A stretch of DNA of 32,523 nucleotides from a virus: positions 1-32,523 of IMG/VR virus record IMGVR_UViG_3300029787_000198. One strand, written 5' to 3'. A model generated the notes under the pieces. It was not told the DNA's origin and searched no databases. It saw only the letters and a list, made by a program, of their open reading frames with translations. A program made the position numbers and the translations under genes. Each line of letters opens with the position of its first letter. Within the stretch, counting starts at the first letter, position 1. This document shows, in pieces, positions 1 to 6,730 of the stretch.

Positions 1-1
1 C

Positions 2-682
2 AAATGCTCTGACATGCCTATCCAGCCTTATTGCAATAAAGACGTGTGTATCACGCGGAAGTTTGGTGTAGGTGCGGCAGTGTCCGACATGGCGATAGCT
101 AACCTACGAAAATACGACTCCGTACCACCTATCTGGTTCTTGGATGTCAACGGCGTACCACTAGAGCTTGATACGGATGCCTTGCTTAGTCAGGTGGCTT
201 TCCAAAAAGCCTGTATCGAGCAATTGAACTTCATGCCACAAACCTTACCTAAGCGAGGTTGGGAAGGGCGTATCAACCAATTGATGAAAGAAATGTCAGA
301 GACTGACGGGGCAATTATTGAAGTGTCGCAAGATGCGTCAATCACAGGTCAGTTCTACGAGTTTCTGGAAGAGTTCTGCTCCAACAGCCAACGTGCAGAG
401 GATCGAGAAGAAATATTGTTGCGTCGTCCATGGGTGGACGATGACAGTAATAGTATCTACTTCCGCCTCAAGGACTTTGATGCCTTTCTGAAGAAAAACA
501 AATTTAGTGAATTCAAGTCCCACAAAATTGCCCAGCGCCTGCGAGACATCAACGGGGAGTCTGTCGTCCTTAACATCAAGAATAAGTCTGTGCGTGTTTG
601 GCAACTACCCTTAGATGAACTGCGACATGGCGACACCAATGTGTCGGCACCTATCTTTTCGGCAGGTGAGGCACCCTTCTAA
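2..682 (+). CDS. Probable phage primase/helicase, C-terminal part (5' end outside window)
   Basis: The reading frame is open to the window edge, so the ATG at 14 is probably internal and the gene probably begins upstream. The visible part has no P-loop. It matches my memory of the C-terminal region of large phage replication proteins (primase/helicase, DUF5906-like), with a conserved RRPWVDDDSNSIYFRLKD stretch near residues 137-153 and a winged-helix-like tail ending in VWQLPLDEL. It overlaps the helicase start by one base (TAATG), which fits a replication operon. The family assignment is from memory and tentative; the coding call itself is firm because of codon structure and the tight junction. 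Confidence 0.6.
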   Translation, partial: KCSDMPIQPYCNKDVCITRKFGVGAAVSDMAIANLRKYDSVPPIWFLDVNGVPLELDTDALLSQVAFQKACIEQLNFMPQTLPKRGWEGRINQLMKEMSETDGAIIEVSQDASITGQFYEFLEEFCSNSQRAEDREEILLRRPWVDDDSNSIYFRLKDFDAFLKKNKFSEFKSHKIAQRLRDINGESVVLNIKNKSVRVWQLPLDELRHGDTNVSAPIFSAGEAPF

Positions 683-2187
683 TGTATCGGATTTTTGGTC
701 CGCCCGGCACGGGTAAGACCACGACACTCCTGAACATGGTCGATAAGGCCCTCTCTGATGGAGTGCCTTCCAGTTCCATAGGTTTCTTTGCGTTTACCAA
801 GAAGGCCGCGTCAGAGGCCAAGGAACGCGCCTCACGGCGCTTTTCGTTGAACCCCGACACAGACTTACCTTTTTTCCGAACGATCCACTCGCTGGCTTAC
901 AGGATGCTCTCCGTGAAGGAGCATCAAATGATGGGGACCACGCAGTACAAAGAACTTTCAGAAGCTATAGGCTTTGAGCTAAACGGCACGTCGTTTACAG
1001 ATGAGTGGGACACTACGGTCAAATCCGGTGATCATCCCATCCTTTCTTTGATCAACCTTGCCCGAACGAAGAAGAATGACCTTCGTAACGAATACAACCG
1101 CAGTAACATCAACTTTACGTGGACTGAGGTGGACTACGTCGCTAACAGTTACAGCAACTATAAGTCCGCAAACAACCTCATTGACTTTACTGACCTTTTA
1201 GAAAACTTCGCGAAAGAGGCAGAGTTTTTGTTACCTCAGTTCCAGCTTTGCTTTTTAGACGAGGCGCAAGATCTATCCCCCCTACAATGGGACATTGCAC
1301 ACAAGTTAGACTTTAAATCCACGAAGATGTACTGCGCCGGTGACGACGATCAAGCGATCTACGTGTGGGGTGGGGCTGATGTAAACCATTTTATACATCT
1401 ACCGGGCGGTTCCGAAACTTTAGAGCAGTCGCATCGCGTCCCACGTGCCGTACACTGCCTAGCTGAAAAAATTGCCAGTCGTATCGTAAACCGCTTTCCC
1501 AAAACCTATCGTCCTCGTAACGAAGAAGGCTCTGTGCAACGCATCTACGATATTGAGCAGTTAGATTTGTCTGAAGGCACGTGGCTAATCATGGCTCACG
1601 CTAACTACATGCTTCACCCGATTGCCACCACGTTGAAAGAGCAAGGGTATTTGTTTCTGCGGGGCCACGACCAACGGTCAATTCCTGAAAAAATGTCAGT
1701 GGCGATCAATGCGTGGGAGCAACTACGAAAAGGTAAAGCCGTACATACGGGGGCTGTCAAAGCCATCTACTCGTTTATGTCAGGCAACAACATCCGCATC
1801 AAGCGTGGCTTTAAAAAAATAGAAACTGACGACGACGTGCTTTTAGATCTGAAAACGTTGCAAACACATCACGGCTTGTTGGTTGGTGATGAGATGATCT
1901 GGCATGAGGCCATGGATAAGATTCCCGATAAAGACCGTGCCTATATCGTAGCCATGCTCCGACGTGGCGAAAAATTTAACGCTAAACCTCGCATTCGATT
2001 GTCAACAATCCATGGGACAAAAGGCGGCGAGGCGGAAAACGTTGTTCTTATGCTTGATCTTACGAATGCGGCGCTTGAGCAATCGGGAGATGAGCTACAT
2101 AGAACATTCTACGTGGGTATTACCCGCACACTTAAAAACCTCTACATCTTAGAACCCGATGATTATTTAAAGGCTTACGAACTATGA
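682..2187 (+). CDS. UvrD/Rep-like superfamily 1 DNA helicase
   Basis: ATP-dependent DNA helicase expected to unwind duplex DNA during phage replication or repair. SF1A motifs appear in order: Walker A GPPGTGKT (residues 6-13), Ia AFTKKAA (37-43), Ib RTIHSLA (66-72), Walker B FLDEAQDL (191-198), III GDDDQAIYVWGGA (220-232), IV LEQSHRVP (247-254), V STIHGTKGGEAENVVL (441-456) and VI FYVGITR (476-482). At 501 residues it is shorter than UvrD (about 720), and the 2B-type insertion appears reduced, as is usual in phage versions. The start overlaps the preceding stop by one base and the end overlaps the next ATG by four, so translation is probably coupled. Confidence 0.93.
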   Translation: MYRIFGPPGTGKTTTLLNMVDKALSDGVPSSSIGFFAFTKKAASEAKERASRRFSLNPDTDLPFFRTIHSLAYRMLSVKEHQMMGTTQYKELSEAIGFELNGTSFTDEWDTTVKSGDHPILSLINLARTKKNDLRNEYNRSNINFTWTEVDYVANSYSNYKSANNLIDFTDLLENFAKEAEFLLPQFQLCFLDEAQDLSPLQWDIAHKLDFKSTKMYCAGDDDQAIYVWGGADVNHFIHLPGGSETLEQSHRVPRAVHCLAEKIASRIVNRFPKTYRPRNEEGSVQRIYDIEQLDLSEGTWLIMAHANYMLHPIATTLKEQGYLFLRGHDQRSIPEKMSVAINAWEQLRKGKAVHTGAVKAIYSFMSGNNIRIKRGFKKIETDDDVLLDLKTLQTHHGLLVGDEMIWHEAMDKIPDKDRAYIVAMLRRGEKFNAKPRIRLSTIHGTKGGEAENVVLMLDLTNAALEQSGDELHRTFYVGITRTLKNLYILEPDDYLKAYEL

Positions 2188-2462
2188 CTTCAAACAAACA
2201 ACCCTTAAAAATTGATAAAGGTGTGCCGTTGCCAAAAACAGGTGGTAGACAGGCAAAAACACAACATTTTTATGATGCTTTAGATGTTTTAGAAATAGAG
2301 GATAGCGTTGAGTTCCCTGTGGACGGAGTAAGGGGGCCTCATAACGCATTAACTTCTAAGGCGGGTGAAAGTTTTGCACAACTGGCTAAACGTCGTGGAT
2401 TTAAAATGACTCGAAGGTTGAGCGACGACAGACAAACCATTCGTTATTGGAGAATTAAATAA
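2184..2462 (+). CDS. Small conserved phage protein of unknown function
   Basis: A 92-residue soluble, fairly basic protein that starts in an ATGA overlap with the helicase stop. Its N-terminus has KIDKGVPLPKTGGR, and the C-terminal half reads like a small helical DNA-binding unit (SFAQLAKRRGFKMTRRL) ending in YWRIK. The stretch QLAKRRGFKMTRRL carries a helix rich in Arg and Lys that could contact nucleic acid, but no named family is recognised. Position between the helicase and the polymerase suggests a replication accessory role; this is inference from context only. Confidence 0.75.
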   Translation: MTSNKQPLKIDKGVPLPKTGGRQAKTQHFYDALDVLEIEDSVEFPVDGVRGPHNALTSKAGESFAQLAKRRGFKMTRRLSDDRQTIRYWRIK

Positions 2463-2465
2463 GCC

Positions 2466-2615
2466 ATGGATGATTTACGAACCATCACCTGTCCAAAGTG
2501 CGGTGAAAAGGCAAAAGAAGTAATACACGCTGAAAAAAATATTCGACGAGGCTGGTACTGCGAAAGCTGTCAGCACTTTGAAAAAGCTATTTTGCGAGAA
2601 ATAAAGGTGGCTTAA
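2466..2615 (+). CDS. Zinc-ribbon-like mini protein (49 aa)
   Basis: Short ORF starting three bases after the previous stop. It carries two CxxC knuckles, CPKC at residues 9-12 and CESC at 32-35, about 20 residues apart, the classic spacing of a small zinc ribbon. The next gene begins two bases after its stop. A structural or nucleic-acid-binding role is likely for such a fold, but the exact function is unknown. The gap-free position in the operon and the paired cysteines are the reasons to call it real. Confidence 0.7.
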   Translation: MDDLRTITCPKCGEKAKEVIHAEKNIRRGWYCESCQHFEKAILREIKVA

Positions 2616-2617
2616 CC

Positions 2618-2767
2618 ATGTTTAAAGACCTTGTTTTATTGGGCCTCACTGTTTTCTTTTTGATGGATATGGTGGCTGGTGCCATGGCAGGAGAGATGCT
2701 TAGAGCTATTGCCTCGCTGTCCGGTGGCTTATTCGGCCTATTTGCTTTTACTGACGACGAGTTCTAA
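2618..2767 (+). CDS. Small membrane protein (49 aa), two predicted membrane helices
   Basis: Short ORF in the replication operon, flanked by two-base gaps on both sides. Residues 5-24 (from LVLLGLTVFF onward) and roughly 30-45 (from AIASLSGG to FAF) are strongly hydrophobic, separated by a short polar turn (GEMLR). It therefore looks like a two-helix inner-membrane miniprotein ending in an acidic DDEF tail. Phages often encode such proteins for superinfection or host-membrane functions, but nothing in the sequence identifies a role. A holin-like function cannot be excluded, though its place among replication genes argues against it. Confidence 0.65.
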   Translation: MFKDLVLLGLTVFFLMDMVAGAMAGEMLRAIASLSGGLFGLFAFTDDEF

Positions 2768-2769
2768 TC

Positions 2770-4674
2770 ATGCCCGGCAAACTACAAATGGCAATGTTCC
2801 CACCCAAAACAGACTGGGTGCCAATCGCAGAGTTTCCTGACATCACCGATGCCGAAGAAATCGCTATCGACGTGGAGACCCGTGACCCTAGCCTCAAAGA
2901 ACGAGGACCGGGCTGGCCTACCTGTAACGGAGAGGTCGTCGGCTACGCCATCGCTGTCGCTGGCTGGTCTACTTACATCCCTGTAGGACACGCAGGGGGC
3001 GGAAACCTCGATGCACGGATCACGGCCCGATGGTTAAAAAAAGTATTCGAATGCCCTGCCGACAAAGTCATGCACAACGCTCAGTACGACCTTGGCTGGC
3101 TCCGCGCTATGGGCTTTACCGTTAATGGCAAGATTATCGATACCATGATGACCGCCAGCCTAATCGACGAGAATCGCTTCAGCTACAGCCTAAACGCACT
3201 GGCCTATGATTATCTAGGCAAAACCAAATCTGAAAAAACCCTGACCGACGCCGCACGGAGCTTTGGTGTCGATCCCAAAGCAGAGATGTGGCGTTTACCC
3301 GCCATGTATGTCGGCCCCTACGCAGAAGTCGATGCAGAGCTTACCCTTGAACTTTGGAACCACTTCAAAACAATCCTCAATCGTGAGGACCTATGGACGA
3401 TCTGGGAACTCGAAACCGGACTCTTACCTTGTTTGGTGGACATGACCATGAAAGGTATCCGTGTCGATTCCGACAAAGCAGAGCGTGTAAAACAAAAGCT
3501 GATGCGCGAAGAACATGAGCTACACAAACGCATCAAAAAATTAGCGGGTAAAGACGTAGAAATATGGGCCGCACAATCCATCGCCCAAGCTTTCGACAAG
3601 CTGTCTATCCCTTACCCCAAAACAGAGAAGGGTACGCCCAGCTTCACAAAGACCTTTTTGTCTGAACACTCCAGCGAACTCGCAAACTTGATCGTTCAAT
3701 GCCGCAACATCAACAAAACCCACGGTAGCTTTATCGATGGCGTCATGAAGTACGTTCACAAAGGCCGCGTACACAGCCACGTGAACCAACTGCGATCCGA
3801 CGATGGGGGCACAATTAGTGGGCGTATGAGTTACAACTCGCCCAACTTACAGCAAATCCCAGCCCGTGACCCACAGCTTGGCCCATTGATCCGCTCCCTG
3901 TTTATTCCTGAAGAAGGCACACAGTGGGCGGCTATCGACTTCTCGCAACAGGAGCCACGGATCTTGGTTCATTACGCCAAAGCTTTTGGAGAATCACGTA
4001 ACGCACCATTATCGGGCGTCGAAGAAATCGTCGATGCGTACCGCACCAAAATGGACACCGACTTCCACACCATGGTCGCGGAGATGGCAAACATCCCTCG
4101 CAAACAAGCCAAAACCATTAATTTAGGCATGATGTACGGTATGGGTGTCAACAAATTGGCAGACCAGTTGGACCTCACTATCGACGAGGCAAAGGCCCTT
4201 ACTAAGCAATACCATGAGCGGGTGCCCTTCGTTAAAGCACTAATGCGGGGCGTCCAACAACGGCTCGAAGACCCACGGTCCTCCGGCTCCATACGATCTC
4301 TCAAAGGACGCAAATGCCGATTTGACCTCTGGGAACCCGATACCTTCGCAATGCACAAAGCCATGCCCCGCGAAGAGGCCATCGCGACTCACGGGCCAAC
4401 CACACGGTTAAAACGTGCTTACACCTACAAGGCACTCAACCGTTTGATCCAAGCATCCGCCGCCGACATGACCAAGCAAGCAATGCTCGACTGCTACAAC
4501 GCGGGACACGTGCCTATGCTCCAAGTACACGACGAGCTTGCCTTCAGCATTGAAAGCACGGAACAAGCGCGTAAACTATCTTCAATCATGGAAAATGCGG
4601 TGCCAATCGAGGTGCCAAACAAATGTGACGTTGAAATTGGCCCATCGTGGGGTGAATGCGAGGACATGATATGA
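2770..4674 (+). CDS. polA: DNA polymerase I (family A) with 3'-5' exonuclease domain
   Basis: Replicative phage DNA polymerase. The N-terminal proofreading exonuclease has ExoI DVET (residues 34-37), ExoII HNAQYD (102-107) and ExoIII Y184/D188. The polymerase domain has motif A with D390 (DFSQQEPR), motif B RKQAKTINLGMMYG (444-457) and motif C VHDE (586-589). There is no 5'-3' nuclease domain, and 634 residues is typical of phage Pol I. In motif B, counting from R754 and K758 of E. coli Pol I, the residue matching Phe762 is Leu452 (codon TTA at 4123-4125). The start lies two bases after the membrane-protein stop and the end overlaps the next gene in ATGA. Confidence 0.96.
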   Translation: MPGKLQMAMFPPKTDWVPIAEFPDITDAEEIAIDVETRDPSLKERGPGWPTCNGEVVGYAIAVAGWSTYIPVGHAGGGNLDARITARWLKKVFECPADKVMHNAQYDLGWLRAMGFTVNGKIIDTMMTASLIDENRFSYSLNALAYDYLGKTKSEKTLTDAARSFGVDPKAEMWRLPAMYVGPYAEVDAELTLELWNHFKTILNREDLWTIWELETGLLPCLVDMTMKGIRVDSDKAERVKQKLMREEHELHKRIKKLAGKDVEIWAAQSIAQAFDKLSIPYPKTEKGTPSFTKTFLSEHSSELANLIVQCRNINKTHGSFIDGVMKYVHKGRVHSHVNQLRSDDGGTISGRMSYNSPNLQQIPARDPQLGPLIRSLFIPEEGTQWAAIDFSQQEPRILVHYAKAFGESRNAPLSGVEEIVDAYRTKMDTDFHTMVAEMANIPRKQAKTINLGMMYGMGVNKLADQLDLTIDEAKALTKQYHERVPFVKALMRGVQQRLEDPRSSGSIRSLKGRKCRFDLWEPDTFAMHKAMPREEAIATHGPTTRLKRAYTYKALNRLIQASAADMTKQAMLDCYNAGHVPMLQVHDELAFSIESTEQARKLSSIMENAVPIEVPNKCDVEIGPSWGECEDMI

Positions 4675-4874
4675 AGTGCTGGAACTGTGAAGACATTGAC
4701 CTCATTTGGGGTGGTGATCATGAACAAATCAACGAAGACGGTGAGTCAAACACAGTTTCTAACTTTTCTTGCCCCAACTGTGATGCTCTGGTTTTCTTTT
4801 ATCACGGCACACGGGACACGTTCACTCCTGAGTGGGCTAGAGAAATAGTTGCAAATGAGCCAGAGCTACATTAA
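4671..4874 (+). CDS. Zinc-ribbon-like small protein (67 aa)
   Basis: The start is placed at the ATG in the ATGA overlap with the polymerase stop rather than at an in-frame ATG 15 bases upstream, inside the polymerase gene. It has two cysteine pairs, CWNC (residues 3-6) and CPNC (about 37-40), and an acidic body, so it is probably a metal-stabilised ribbon. It closes the replication operon; 230 bases without an obvious gene follow. Function unknown. Domain-of-unknown-function proteins of this shape are common next to phage polymerases, but I cannot name the family. Confidence 0.75.
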   Translation: MKCWNCEDIDLIWGGDHEQINEDGESNTVSNFSCPNCDALVFFYHGTRDTFTPEWAREIVANEPELH

Positions 4875-4931
4875 ATCTTGTATTATCTAACATAATCGTA
4901 TATATTTACTCATAGGACAAGATCTAACATC

Positions 4932-5085
4932 GCTGGCATAAGACACCAGTGTCCTGAAACGTCTAGGACAGGGGCTTACTTCCACCCAAATAGCTGGCAT
5001 AAGACACCAGTGTCCGAAACGTCCAAGACAAGGAGGTGGCTCCTCGTAACTTGGTCTGAGGCACCAAGGTCTGAAACGCCTCACC
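4932..5085 (+). repeat. Three tandem structured repeats: two adjacent hairpins with complementary loops
   Basis: Three units at 4932-4970, 4993-5030 and 5050-5085, about 56-61 bases apart; units 1 and 2 share 23 identical bases. Each unit has hairpin 1 (CTGG/CCAG in units 1-2, CTTGG/CCAAG in unit 3), then hairpin 2 closing on TGAAAC (TGTCCT/AGGACA in unit 1, TGTC/GACA in unit 2, GGT/ACC in unit 3). The loop of hairpin 1 can pair with the loop of hairpin 2: AGAC with GTCT in unit 1, TGAGGC with GCCTCA in unit 3; unit 2 has only three such pairs. The helices change sequence but keep pairing, which suggests a functional RNA. It matches no class I know. An extra hairpin lies at about 5033-5045. 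Confidence 0.6.
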
Positions 5086-5104
5086 TAATTAAGTGGATGC
5101 GCGT

Positions 5105-5428
5105 ATGAAAAAATTATTGATAGCAACACTGTTACTTTCTTCCGGCGCAACGGCTGGAGAAGTGTGGGATAAAATTGTTGGTGATAGGCACCGCAACAAA
5201 GCATCACTTTACTGCATTGATGACGGAATTTCTGCGGCAGGTTACTTTACAAAAAACAAAGAGCTTGTTGACGCACGGTATGAGCTTTGTATTGCTCAAT
5301 ACACCAACCAGTACATTGAAGAAGAAATAGTTCAAGAAATTGAAATCAGTCAGGAGCTTGAAGCTATTCAAAAACAAATCAATGAACTAATACGACGCCG
5401 TGAAGAAATGCTCAAGGGCGTGTTTTAA
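5105..5428 (+). CDS. Small secreted/periplasmic protein with signal peptide and C-terminal coiled coil
   Basis: The ATG at 5105 is preferred over an in-frame GTG at 5093 because it begins a textbook signal peptide: MKK, a hydrophobic core LLIATLLLSS and a small-residue cleavage region GATAG near residue 18. The mature part has two cysteines (CIDDG and ELCIAQ) that could form a disulfide. It ends in a heptad-like acidic helix (about residues 70-105, EEEIVQEIEIS to RRREEML), probably a coiled coil. It lies 20 bases downstream of the structured repeat array. No family recognised; a role in the envelope, such as exclusion or lysis control, is only a guess. Confidence 0.75.
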   Translation: MKKLLIATLLLSSGATAGEVWDKIVGDRHRNKASLYCIDDGISAAGYFTKNKELVDARYELCIAQYTNQYIEEEIVQEIEISQELEAIQKQINELIRRREEMLKGVF

Positions 5429-5450
5429 TTTTTAACTGGAGATTTTTTGT

Positions 5451-5687
5451 ATGGACACCACTAAGTGGAAATCAGTGCTGATGCCTCGCGACGTATACGA
5501 AGAGATTGTTGTCATCTCGCGTGTGGAAGGTCGGACCATTAGCGGACAGTTGCGCTACATAACTGAAGCATGGAAACAAGCCAACCTTTCTAAGAACGAT
5601 CAAAGTTACATCAAAGATGAGGTGCAGAAGTTTAAAGAAGCAAATGGTGACAATAAGGCGCTAACCGCAAAAAGCTTTTCTATTTGA
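5451..5687 (+). CDS. Ribbon-helix-helix-like DNA-binding protein
   Basis: A 78-residue protein whose N-terminal half fits the Arc/CopG ribbon-helix-helix fold: a short strand WKSVLMP (residues 5-11), helix A DVYEEIVVISRVEG, a turn, then helix B TISGQLRYITEAWKQA. Such proteins dimerise and insert the two-stranded ribbon into the DNA major groove, usually as repressors. The C-terminal 35 residues are polar and helical. The next gene starts in a TGATG overlap. Upstream GGAG lies about 12 bases before the ATG. It is the only recognisable small regulator in the window, so the inverted repeats at 6052-6066 or the TATGCGAT cassettes are possible targets; that link is inference. Confidence 0.75.
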   Translation: MDTTKWKSVLMPRDVYEEIVVISRVEGRTISGQLRYITEAWKQANLSKNDQSYIKDEVQKFKEANGDNKALTAKSFSI

Positions 5688-5869
5688 TGGATATAGAATC
5701 CAAACTAAAAGAACTGTTAGAAAATTTTGATGAGTCCTACGAAAGAAAAGGGGTTGTCAATCGATCAGACCTTGGTGAAATCCTTATATGGTATGAACTA
5801 TTACATGCAAAACGAAAAGCCGAACGAGAAAGGAGTGCCAAGCCCGTCAATCCCCAAGATGATGATTGA
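5687..5869 (+). CDS. Small hypothetical protein (60 aa)
   Basis: ATG overlaps the stop of the preceding gene in TGATG, which argues for translational coupling. Mostly alpha-helical and highly charged: acidic N-terminal half (ESKLKELLENFDES) and a basic KRKAERERSAK segment before a DDD terminus. No cysteines or membrane segment and no family recognised. A second frame overlaps its last bases, so the boundary with the following small gene is uncertain. Confidence 0.6.
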   Translation: MDIESKLKELLENFDESYERKGVVNRSDLGEILIWYELLHAKRKAERERSAKPVNPQDDD

Positions 5870-6020
5870 TGATGCTTTAATCGCGCTTGAAGCCGCTCAC
5901 GCTTGGGCAGACCGAACAGGGCGGGTTGTTGTCATAATGGAAGATTTGTCGGTCACGTTTCAAGATGAACTGCCTGCGGATCAAATGAAACTTGTGCTTG
6001 AAACGATACATGGAGCTTGA
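5859..6020 (+). CDS. Small hypothetical protein (53 aa), start uncertain
   Basis: Frame stays open from 5727, but the stretch before 5859 overlaps the previous gene and reads as low-complexity sequence. The globular-looking part begins with MMIDDALIALEAAHAWADRTG and continues into VVVIMEDLSVTFQDELP, a helix followed by strands. Start options are ATG 5859, ATG 5805 and GTG 5835; none has a well-placed ribosome binding site (AAGGAG at 5830-5835 is too far from 5859). It ends this small operon, with a terminator about 120 bases downstream. Function unknown. Confidence 0.5.
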   Translation: MMIDDALIALEAAHAWADRTGRVVVIMEDLSVTFQDELPADQMKLVLETIHGA

Positions 6021-6051
6021 ATTATCGGCTTTTTTATGATTTAACAGGTCT

Positions 6052-6066
6052 GTGTCATTTTGACAC
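6052..6066. promoter_or_regulatory. Inverted repeat GTGTCA-TTT-TGACAC, candidate operator
   Basis: Perfect 6-base arms with a 3-base centre. The same GTGTCA half-site recurs in direct orientation at 6189-6195 and 6214-6220, and related TTGTCACA units lie at 6231-6248, all upstream of the 6264 promoter. This clustering suggests a protein binding site rather than a terminator, because no T-tract follows. Confidence 0.4.
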
Positions 6067-6100
6067 GCTTCCTAGTTTTTAGGGTTCATTTAAATACGTT

Positions 6101-6110
6101 CCCAAAGTGT
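6101..6110 (+). promoter_or_regulatory. CCCAAAGTGT, complement of the downstream ribosome-binding leader
   Basis: These ten bases are the exact reverse complement of ACACTTTGGG at 6354-6363, the conserved ribosome-binding leader of the gene at 6373. Two more flanking positions also pair (one A-T and one G-T). A transcript reading through the 6139 terminator would contain both and could mask the binding site. The same arrangement is seen at 11880-11889. Confidence 0.4.
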
Positions 6111-6138
6111 ATTTACCTCTTAGCTCCATTGAACCCGA

Positions 6139-6164
6139 CCCCTGCAATTGCAGGGGTTTTTTTT
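6139..6164 (+). terminator. Rho-independent terminator
   Basis: Perfect 18-base palindrome CCCCTGCAATTGCAGGGG followed by eight T residues. It closes the small operon ending at 6020 and separates it from the promoter region upstream of 6373. Confidence 0.9.
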
Positions 6165-6167
6165 GTT

Positions 6168-6183
6168 TGTTCCGCGTGGAACA
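6168..6183. promoter_or_regulatory. parS-like palindrome TGTTCCGCGTGGAACA
   Basis: Differs at one central base from the perfect palindrome at 14231-14246 (TGTTCCACGTGGAACA), which matches the chromosomal parS type bound by ParB. It sits directly after the terminator T-tract. The single central change (A to G) breaks the perfect symmetry, so it may be a weakened or decayed site. Confidence 0.45.
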
Positions 6184-6188
6184 TTAAA

Positions 6189-6248
6189 GTGTCAAGTTTG
6201 GTTTACACAAAAAGTGTCAACTAAAAAGTTTTGTCACAATTGTCACAC
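6189..6248. promoter_or_regulatory. Operator-like cluster of GTGTCAA / TTGTCACA repeats
   Basis: GTGTCAA occurs at 6189-6195 and 6214-6220 (25 bases apart), followed by TTGTCACA twice with a 9-base period (6231-6238, 6240-6247). The cluster ends 16 bases before the -35 box of the promoter at 6264, a usual location for activator or repressor sites. Confidence 0.4.
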
Positions 6249-6263
6249 GTTTTAAAGTTTTTC

Positions 6264-6292
6264 TTGACTTATATGCATATGTATGCGATAGT
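6264..6292 (+). promoter_or_regulatory. Promoter, cassette copy 1 (extended -10 TATGCGATAGT)
   Basis: -35 TTGACT (6264-6269), 17-base spacer, -10 GATAGT (6287-6292) preceded by TGC, giving an extended -10. It is the best-formed copy of the repeated TATGCGATA cassette. The leader that follows has a hairpin (GGGTCA 6297-6302 with TGACCC 6323-6328, plus an inner AAAGG/CCTTT) and then ACACTTTGGGAG (6354-6365), the ribosome binding site of the gene at 6373. Confidence 0.65.
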
Positions 6293-6372
6293 AGGAGGGT
6301 CAAAGGAAAAACCTTTGGCCGCTGACCCCTAGCGGGTAGCGATCTTTAACAACACACTTTGGGAGGTGACCT

Positions 6373-6708
6373 ATGTCACTTGAAGACAAGACCTTCGCTC
6401 AGAAGGCCGTCGAAAAAACCTTAATGCTCGAACGCCACGACTCGTTCGGTTTGATCTTAGCCGAAAACCCAAGCGGGTCTCCTTCGCTAATTGTCGGGGT
6501 CGTTAAAGAGGGCGGAACTATTGTGCCTTTGGCTAAACTGCTGTCCAAGCGAGAAATCGATAGCATGGACCCTCTGTTCGATAGCAGAGAATGGTGGGAC
6601 GGGGTGATGAGCAAAGCCCGAACGGACATTCCTTGGAGTGCCCCTGACGACTTTCTCAAAACCGGTCCACTAGATTATTTATCTGCGGACGAAGTTCCAT
6701 TCGACTGA
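6373..6708 (+). CDS. Hypothetical early-type phage protein (111 aa)
   Basis: First gene after the strong promoter at 6264, with a well-placed GGGAGG seven bases before its ATG. The protein is soluble and acidic toward its C-terminus (LSADEVPFD). It contains a possible beta segment around residues 25-50 (SFGLILAENPSG to VPLAKLL) and a WWDGVM motif near 75-80. I do not recognise the family. Strong expression signals and position at the head of a run of small genes suggest an early, host-directed or regulatory protein; that is inference. Confidence 0.75.
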   Translation: MSLEDKTFAQKAVEKTLMLERHDSFGLILAENPSGSPSLIVGVVKEGGTIVPLAKLLSKREIDSMDPLFDSREWWDGVMSKARTDIPWSAPDDFLKTGPLDYLSADEVPFD

Positions 6709-6730
6709 TCTTCTGATGAACAAACCAACC

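Noticed and set aside
3972-4382. A 136-residue - strand frame inside the polymerase gene
   Set aside because: Lies wholly within conserved polymerase motifs on the + strand, with no ribosome binding site or family resemblance.
4887-5084. A 65-residue - strand frame with a repeated RRFRPWCL-like peptide
   Set aside because: The peptide repeat is explained by the DNA repeats at 4932-5085; no start signal and composition unlike phage genes here.
4932-5085. CRISPR array
   Set aside because: Only three units of about 38 bases with spacers of 20-22 bases, internal pairing that varies between units and no cas genes nearby.
5050-5085. Hammerhead-type ribozyme suggested by CTGA and GAAAC
   Set aside because: The conserved CTGATGA core and the three-way junction stems are absent in all three units.
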